DNA of 38,123 nucleotides from an uncultured Bacilli bacterium (GTDB lineage: Bacteria > Bacillota_I > Bacilli_A > RF39 > UBA660): NCBI GenBank assembly GCA_947627835.1, contig CANQXM010000002.1, forward strand, positions 1 through 38,123, in the 5' to 3' direction. Below, one piece after another: positions 33,680 to 38,123 of the stretch (the first letter of the stretch is position 1; the number at the start of each line of letters is the position of its first letter). The position numbers and the translations under genes were made by a program. The notes under the pieces were generated by a model. That model was not told the origin of the DNA and ran no database searches. It saw only the letters and a list, made by a program, of their open reading frames with translations.

Positions 33680-34837
33680 TCACTCCTGTAATACTTCTTC
33701 GTATAATTTCATGATGTTTTTTGCATTATTCTCATCTGAGAAATCCTTCGCACGTTCATGAGCATTATTTTCCATTTGATTTTTTTCTTCTATTGACATA
33801 TTGTATATTTTAATCAGAATATCTGCTAAACTTTGATAGTTTCCATATTCATATATAAAGCCCGAATTGTCTGTTACAATTTCTTTACATGCTCCTTGGT
33901 TTGGAACAATCGTAATTAATTTATTTGTCATGTATTCTACGATAACTCTACCAAAAGCTTCAGATTTTGAGCACATAATTCCTACGTTATATTTATCCAT
34001 AATTTGTTCTACGTCGTTTAAGTAATCATTTAGTCGAACATTTTGAAGATTGTATTTTCTTATTTTTTCTAAAAGTAATGCTTTATAACTAGCGTCTGAT
34101 CCACCATAGAAGTCTAAAGTTATTTTTTCTCTTATATTTTGTGGTACTAAATTTAATGCTTCGATAATTTCTAATTGTCCTTTATTTTTTCTAATTGCTC
34201 CTAAAAACAAAATATTTAGTTTATCTGTATTTTTTAATTTTGCCTTTGGATTTTGTTTTACTCCGTTATAAATCATTTTCATTTTACTTTCATCAAGTCC
34301 TCGATTTATGAAATGCGATTTTATAACATTTGAAATTGCAATAAAATAATTGGTATGTTGATTCAAATATTCAATATAATTCTTTTTAAAATAAAAACAA
34401 TTGAAATCAATATCTCCAAACTCTCGCAAATGCATAATGTGGGGAATATGATATTTTTGGCTTAACATAGCACCAAAGTCGTCTCTATTTATATTTGTAT
34501 GAATTAATGCAATTTCTTTCATATTTATTTTTTTGTCTATTTTATATAAGGCTATTTTATTACATAAAATGTAACGAATTTTTAAAGCAGGAAATAATAC
34601 TTTTTTCATAATTTTTTTTAATTTGGTTGATCCTCGTCCGGTTGCAAAGGGCTTATAGTTTACCTTTAGATATTTTATATTATTTTTATCACACATTTGT
34701 GTTAAATATCCTTCTTTATTTACTAAGATAATTGGATCATATTGGTTTTTTATATTGCTAACTAAATAAAAAAGAGACTTCGTTGCTCCACCGCTTTGGA
34801 TTTCATTTGCAATAAACAAAATTTTTGCTTTTTTCAT
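33680..34837 (-). CDS. Glycosyltransferase family 4 protein
   Basis: This 385-residue protein from the ATG at 34837, which has AAGGTG before it, is a GT-B fold enzyme: NEIQSGGATKSL for the acceptor side, ILFLGAIRKNKGQLEIIEAL at the start of the donor domain, and EAFGRVIVEYM with the conserved Glu pair. It is a retaining family 4 transferase that adds a sugar to the lipid-linked repeat. An ATG 15 bases earlier (34852) overlaps the preceding stop as ATGA and may also be used. The donor sugar is not predictable. Confidence 0.88.
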   Translation of the reverse strand: MKKAKILFIANEIQSGGATKSLFYLVSNIKNQYDPIILVNKEGYLTQMCDKNNIKYLKVNYKPFATGRGSTKLKKIMKKVLFPALKIRYILCNKIALYKIDKKINMKEIALIHTNINRDDFGAMLSQKYHIPHIMHLREFGDIDFNCFYFKKNYIEYLNQHTNYFIAISNVIKSHFINRGLDESKMKMIYNGVKQNPKAKLKNTDKLNILFLGAIRKNKGQLEIIEALNLVPQNIREKITLDFYGGSDASYKALLLEKIRKYNLQNVRLNDYLNDVEQIMDKYNVGIMCSKSEAFGRVIVEYMTNKLITIVPNQGACKEIVTDNSGFIYEYGNYQSLADILIKIYNMSIEEKNQMENNAHERAKDFSDENNAKNIMKLYEEVLQE

Positions 34838-34848
34838 CTTATTCACCT

Positions 34849-36705
34849 TCATTGTTTTACATTAAATTTTGATTTAATATATATTTTTTTTAAAAGTTTG
34901 TAATAGGGAAATTTTATTTTAAATAATCTTTTTATGAATCCAGCTTTCCAACCACATATTCCAAAATCATGATATAATTTTTTAGGATGAAAAACATATT
35001 TGTATAAAGGATCTGGCTTAGCAAAATATTGCTCTTTACCATCCAAAAAATGAATATTTCCAAATAGTTTTATATCCGTTAAATTGGGCATAATTCCTAA
35101 TTTTTTAATGCCATAAAATGCAGTATCAGCATTAATGGAAAGATTTATATGAAAATTTTTAATAAAATCGAGAGCACCTTGTTGCATACTTAAAAACTTT
35201 TGAGAAACATCACTAGAATATTCATAAGTAGCTAAAATGGGAGTATTATCTTTGTATTTTATCGTAGTTCCATGATTTGCTAAGAAGAAACTTTCAAATA
35301 AATTGATAAACATTTGAACATTTATAAAATTTTGATTTTGATAATCAAATAAATATGCTTTTTGCTTTTGGCCTCTGTCTACATATTTTTTTGCTTCTGG
35401 GCTTTGGCATATATAATAGCCGATTATATTTGTTTTTTTCATAAGTGTTTGCAAAGCATTTTGCATTGTTCCGGCCCATCCAATATCAGAAATTGCCAAT
35501 TTCCCATGAAAATCTTGACTCTCTAAATAAGATATTAAGTTTTTTTCCTCTTTTTTTGCATTATCAATAATATCCATTTTGATTTCATCAAACAAATTTT
35601 GGAGGTTATTCGCTTCTTTTATATTTGTATCTTTTTGTACATTATATTTTTTTAAAAGTTTTATATAATCATTCACATCTAAACCAACGTTCATAAAGAA
35701 ACTATCTAAATCAACAATTTTCCGCATTTTACAAACATCAAAAACATCGGATATGGTCTGGATATTTTTAAGTAGACTAACTCTTGTACTTCTCCTTGAT
35801 ACATATAAATATTTTGATTCAATATCTGTATCATTAATTAAATCAAATGCTTTTTTTAACAAAGCACCTTCTCGAGATAAAAAATACACTTTTTTGATGT
35901 TTTCTTTTTTTAGTTCCGTCTTTAGCCATTTTGAATACCCAAGCAATAAAATGCCTAATATTTCATATCCAATTTGGTAGTATATGTCTCTAGATGGTAA
36001 ATTATTATTCATAAAATTTTTAATAATATTGTCTTCTAAACATTCATATTTAAAGTCATTATAATATCTTAATCGATTAATCTTTTTGGGAATAAGAATT
36101 GATTGAATACCATATCTTTTGGGATTGATATAATCAGCTCTTTTAGAATCACCAATATGAAGTAAATTACTCGGTTTTATTTTTAATTGTTCTAATATAT
36201 ATGGATAGATTTTTCCATGATGTTTATTTAACTTTAGGTCATTTGAAAGAAATAAATAATCATAGTCAATTTTTGCATTTTTTAATATTTTTTTAATGGT
36301 TTCTTTTTCAAGGTACATATCCGAAGTAATAATTATTTTTTTATTTTTTTCTTTGGCATATTGGTAAATTGAATAAAAATTAATATTTTGCTGGCATAAT
36401 TCAAGTTCACTATGAATTTCCAATTTTTTTAACTCTTCTTTATTAGATAAATTTAAAAAACTATAAATATCATTTATATCTGGTTCTCTGTGAATAGATG
36501 CATCTCTTGCTTGTTGTTCTGCTTTTATTCTAAGCTCTTTAAAACTTTTTAATTGAACGTGATTTTTATGATTATATTTCTGCTCTACAAAATCAAACAA
36601 ATCAGTAGGCTTTTCAAGATTCCTTTTTACAAGCGTGTCAAAAATATCAAAAGAAATATATTCACAATGATCTATTTTCTTTTTTATTTTCTTTTCATTA
36701 TACAT
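34849..36705 (-). CDS. HAD-domain protein with large C-terminal region (COG5610-like)
   Basis: From the ATG at 36705 (AGGTG upstream; the ATG at 36729 lacks one) this is a 618-residue protein. The N-terminal about 220 residues are a HAD phosphatase-like domain: SFDIFDTLVKR (D20 nucleophile, T24; the usual second Asp is Phe22, as in haloacid-dehalogenase-type members), ITSDMYL, and HIGDSKRADY near the end. The remaining about 390 residues contain KVYFLSREGALLKKAF and LAISDIGWAGTMQNAL, typical of a partner domain often fused to this HAD type in polysaccharide loci. The substrate is unknown, perhaps a sugar phosphate or lipid-linked intermediate. It is followed by the GT4 gene with a short overlap. 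Confidence 0.8.
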   Translation of the reverse strand: MYNEKKIKKKIDHCEYISFDIFDTLVKRNLEKPTDLFDFVEQKYNHKNHVQLKSFKELRIKAEQQARDASIHREPDINDIYSFLNLSNKEELKKLEIHSELELCQQNINFYSIYQYAKEKNKKIIITSDMYLEKETIKKILKNAKIDYDYLFLSNDLKLNKHHGKIYPYILEQLKIKPSNLLHIGDSKRADYINPKRYGIQSILIPKKINRLRYYNDFKYECLEDNIIKNFMNNNLPSRDIYYQIGYEILGILLLGYSKWLKTELKKENIKKVYFLSREGALLKKAFDLINDTDIESKYLYVSRRSTRVSLLKNIQTISDVFDVCKMRKIVDLDSFFMNVGLDVNDYIKLLKKYNVQKDTNIKEANNLQNLFDEIKMDIIDNAKKEEKNLISYLESQDFHGKLAISDIGWAGTMQNALQTLMKKTNIIGYYICQSPEAKKYVDRGQKQKAYLFDYQNQNFINVQMFINLFESFFLANHGTTIKYKDNTPILATYEYSSDVSQKFLSMQQGALDFIKNFHINLSINADTAFYGIKKLGIMPNLTDIKLFGNIHFLDGKEQYFAKPDPLYKYVFHPKKLYHDFGICGWKAGFIKRLFKIKFPYYKLLKKIYIKSKFNVKQ

Positions 36706-36722
36706 ACATTCACCTACCAATC

Positions 36723-36941
36723 TTACCAAAAAAGTTTTTCTAATATTTCGTCATCAAACAAGTTATATCCTCCATATTTTTCACTATAATCTTCCAGTTT
36801 TTTGAGCGTATTATCAAAAGTTCCAATGACCTTTGCTGGAACTCCAACAGCCACTGAATTATCTGGAATATCTTTGGTCGCAATACTTCCTGCTCCAATA
36901 ATGCAATTGTTTTCGAAAATTTTTTTTATAATATACTTTTC
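36723..36941 (-). pseudogene. Decapitated hexapeptide-repeat acyltransferase, 3' fragment only
   Basis: Reading the minus strand, an open stretch of about 70 codons encodes NNCIIGAGSIATKDIPDN, SVAVGVPAKVIG, then an acidic tail ending LEKLFW and a stop at 36723-36725. This is the unmistakable C-terminal part of left-handed beta-helix sugar/serine O-acetyltransferases (CatB/WcaF type). An in-frame TAG lies at 36944-36942, no start codon or ribosome site is present, and roughly the first two thirds of the protein are missing. The boundary sits six bases from the stop of the upstream glycosyltransferase gene, suggesting that gene's arrival or a recombination removed the 5' part. Confidence 0.8.
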
Positions 36942-36947
36942 CTATAT

Positions 36948-38021
36948 CTAACTACCATGTACTTCTTTTTCTTTTAATTTAATAAATACTTTTTGAAAAT
37001 GTTTTCTGACAAAATTAATAATTTTGCCAAACCATAAGCTAAGTGTTACGTTATGCATTCTCATTGGGATTACAAGTATTTTAAATTTGGCAGATAAAGA
37101 CTTAGCCTTTACTAAGGCTTCATTCGTATATTTGTGATTTAAAATATATTTTACTTTTTCTTTTTTTTCTTTTCTCGTTAAATTTTTATTGTCTGCTAGT
37201 TCTTGGATACATTGAAATACTCTGCCAACAAAATATGTATCAATGGCATCTCGGCTTTTTTCATCATCAAGTAAATTCCAATGTTCATATAATTTTAAAA
37301 CATGTTCATAATGCTCAATTCTTTTTTCAAACATTTTAGGATCACTATAGTTAATCATTGTTTCTGCACCTTTTCTAGAGCGATACCAATGATATTTTGT
37401 TATAGAGGAGATAACAACTTTTTTAATATTCATTAAATAATCCATATTAAAATGGTGATCATCCCATTTTGTTTTTGGAAATCTTATATTTTCTTCCATG
37501 ATAATTTTTTTAGTATATAGTTTATTCCAAGGTAAGCTTAATAAACTATTGTTTAGATACTTATAAGCATTTTTTCTAAAATCATTTTGATTATGATAAA
37601 TCATATCCTCACATTTGGTGCTATAAGTTACCATTTTTCCATTTTGATAGTATTCCATTAAAAAGCCAGTTACAACTAAATCAGCATCATTATCCTTTGC
37701 CATGTTATACATACTTTCTAAGTAATCATTTTCTATCCAATCATCTGAATCAATAAAATATAAATATTCTCCTTTTGCTTTTTCAATGGCAACATTTCTT
37801 GCTTCAGGTGCTCCGCCATTTTCTTTATGAATTACTTTAACTCTTTTATCCTTTTTGGCATATTCATCACAGATTCTTCCACAATTATCTGGAGAGCCAT
37901 CATCTACAACATACAGTTCTAATTCTTTCAATGTTTGATTTAAAACACTTTCTATGGCCTTTCCTAAAAATTCTTCCACGTTATATACCGGCATTATTAC
38001 CGATACTTTGACATTTTTCAC
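36948..38021 (-). CDS. Glycosyltransferase family 2 protein with GTG start
   Basis: This 357-residue protein has a GT-A domain with VSVIMPVYNVEEFL, VVDDGSPDNC (D40, D41), NGGAPEARN and FIDSDDW (D91-D94), then a long basic helical C-terminus (about 230-357), typical of capsule transferases working on lipid-linked acceptors. The start is GTG, eight bases after GAGGAG; the overlapping ATG one base upstream is followed at once by TGA, so it is not the start. It ends at the border of the acyltransferase remnant. It is the first complete gene of the capsule operon in this window. Confidence 0.9.
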   Translation of the reverse strand: MKNVKVSVIMPVYNVEEFLGKAIESVLNQTLKELELYVVDDGSPDNCGRICDEYAKKDKRVKVIHKENGGAPEARNVAIEKAKGEYLYFIDSDDWIENDYLESMYNMAKDNDADLVVTGFLMEYYQNGKMVTYSTKCEDMIYHNQNDFRKNAYKYLNNSLLSLPWNKLYTKKIIMEENIRFPKTKWDDHHFNMDYLMNIKKVVISSITKYHWYRSRKGAETMINYSDPKMFEKRIEHYEHVLKLYEHWNLLDDEKSRDAIDTYFVGRVFQCIQELADNKNLTRKEKKEKVKYILNHKYTNEALVKAKSLSAKFKILVIPMRMHNVTLSLWFGKIINFVRKHFQKVFIKLKEKEVHGS

Positions 38022-38123
38022 ATTATTTACTCCTCACGTTTTTTGCTAAAAATTAACGTAGAACTTCCAATTTCACGAACAAAATGATTTTTCTAAATTG
38101 CAGTGTATTTTCCAATAGTAAAC
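38022..38123 (-). other. Window-edge sequence, possible further acyltransferase debris
   Basis: No intact frame crosses this stretch on the minus strand. One frame encodes FTIGKYTAI, then a TAG stop, then about 20 codons ending at a TAA just before the glycosyltransferase start. TIGKYTAI resembles a hexapeptide turn of the kind missing from the remnant at 36723-36941. The match is short and could be chance; the upstream sequence is outside the window. Confidence 0.3.

Noticed and set aside
1..38123. Alternative genetic code (TGA as Trp), considered because of the low GC content
   Set aside because: Trp is encoded by TGG throughout and several genes end in TGA, including ATGA start/stop overlaps at 28845, 31670 and 34849.
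1..38123. Insertion sequences, integrase or attachment-site repeats bounding the accessory genes
   Set aside because: No transposase or recombinase motif and no flanking direct repeats were recognised by eye; a computed repeat search could still find short ones.

Overview
The window is AT-rich DNA (around 30% G+C by eye) with Bacillota-type signals: strong AGGAGG-like ribosome sites, TTGACA/TATAAT-type promoters and short U-tract terminators. TGG encodes Trp and several genes end in TGA, including ATGA start/stop overlaps, so the standard bacterial code applies and this is not a code-4 Mollicute. Gene content (copA-copZ-csoR, XRE regulators with membrane tails, a TasA/SipW-type surface protein, a Wzx/Wzy capsule cluster) suggests a low-GC, probably gut-associated member of the Bacilli/Erysipelotrichia or a neighbouring lineage. 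I see no rRNA, tRNA, transposase or CRISPR array.

Layout. 1-8 kb (all minus): two membrane-anchored XRE regulators, a small membrane protein, an AAA/DUF4143 ATPase behind paired palindromes, a DUF1287 protein, a guanine deaminase-like enzyme, an iron-sulfur flavoprotein-type reductase, an unknown anchored protein and a class II Fic protein with a C-terminal winged helix. An array of three palindromic sites at an exact 42-bp period lies upstream of fic. 8.3-13.95 kb: a family 2 glycosyltransferase, then a 1281-residue MMPL transporter with an extracytoplasmic insert of eight roughly 80-residue repeats. Divergent from it is a TetR regulator, with a perfect 22-bp palindrome between the two. 14-16.8 kb: the copper operon csoR-copZ-copA. 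16.9-19.3 kb: a solitary HipA-like kinase and, divergent from it, an unrecognised 314-residue protein.

19.4-25.2 kb is the most unusual part. Two unrelated-looking pairs of SMC/OLD-type ATPase plus TOPRIM-like protein face each other around a large secreted, cysteine-containing surface protein. Each pair is translationally overlapped, and both ATPases end in a similar YLxGxFxGxP motif. The architecture resembles two-gene ATPase/TOPRIM defence systems (PARIS, OLD-like), but neither pair can be assigned to a named system from sequence alone.

25.2-38.1 kb is one minus-strand, tightly overlapped operon for a Wzx/Wzy-type surface polysaccharide. It encodes glycosyltransferases, a HAD-domain protein, a pyruvyl transferase-family enzyme, a Wzy-like polymerase, a Wzx flippase, a CapA-family metallophosphatase, a PP-loop enzyme with a cysteine cluster, and a ferredoxin/FrhB-type protein. 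Its upstream end is scarred: a glycosyltransferase gene abuts the decapitated 3' end of a hexapeptide acyltransferase. The operon's promoter lies beyond the window.
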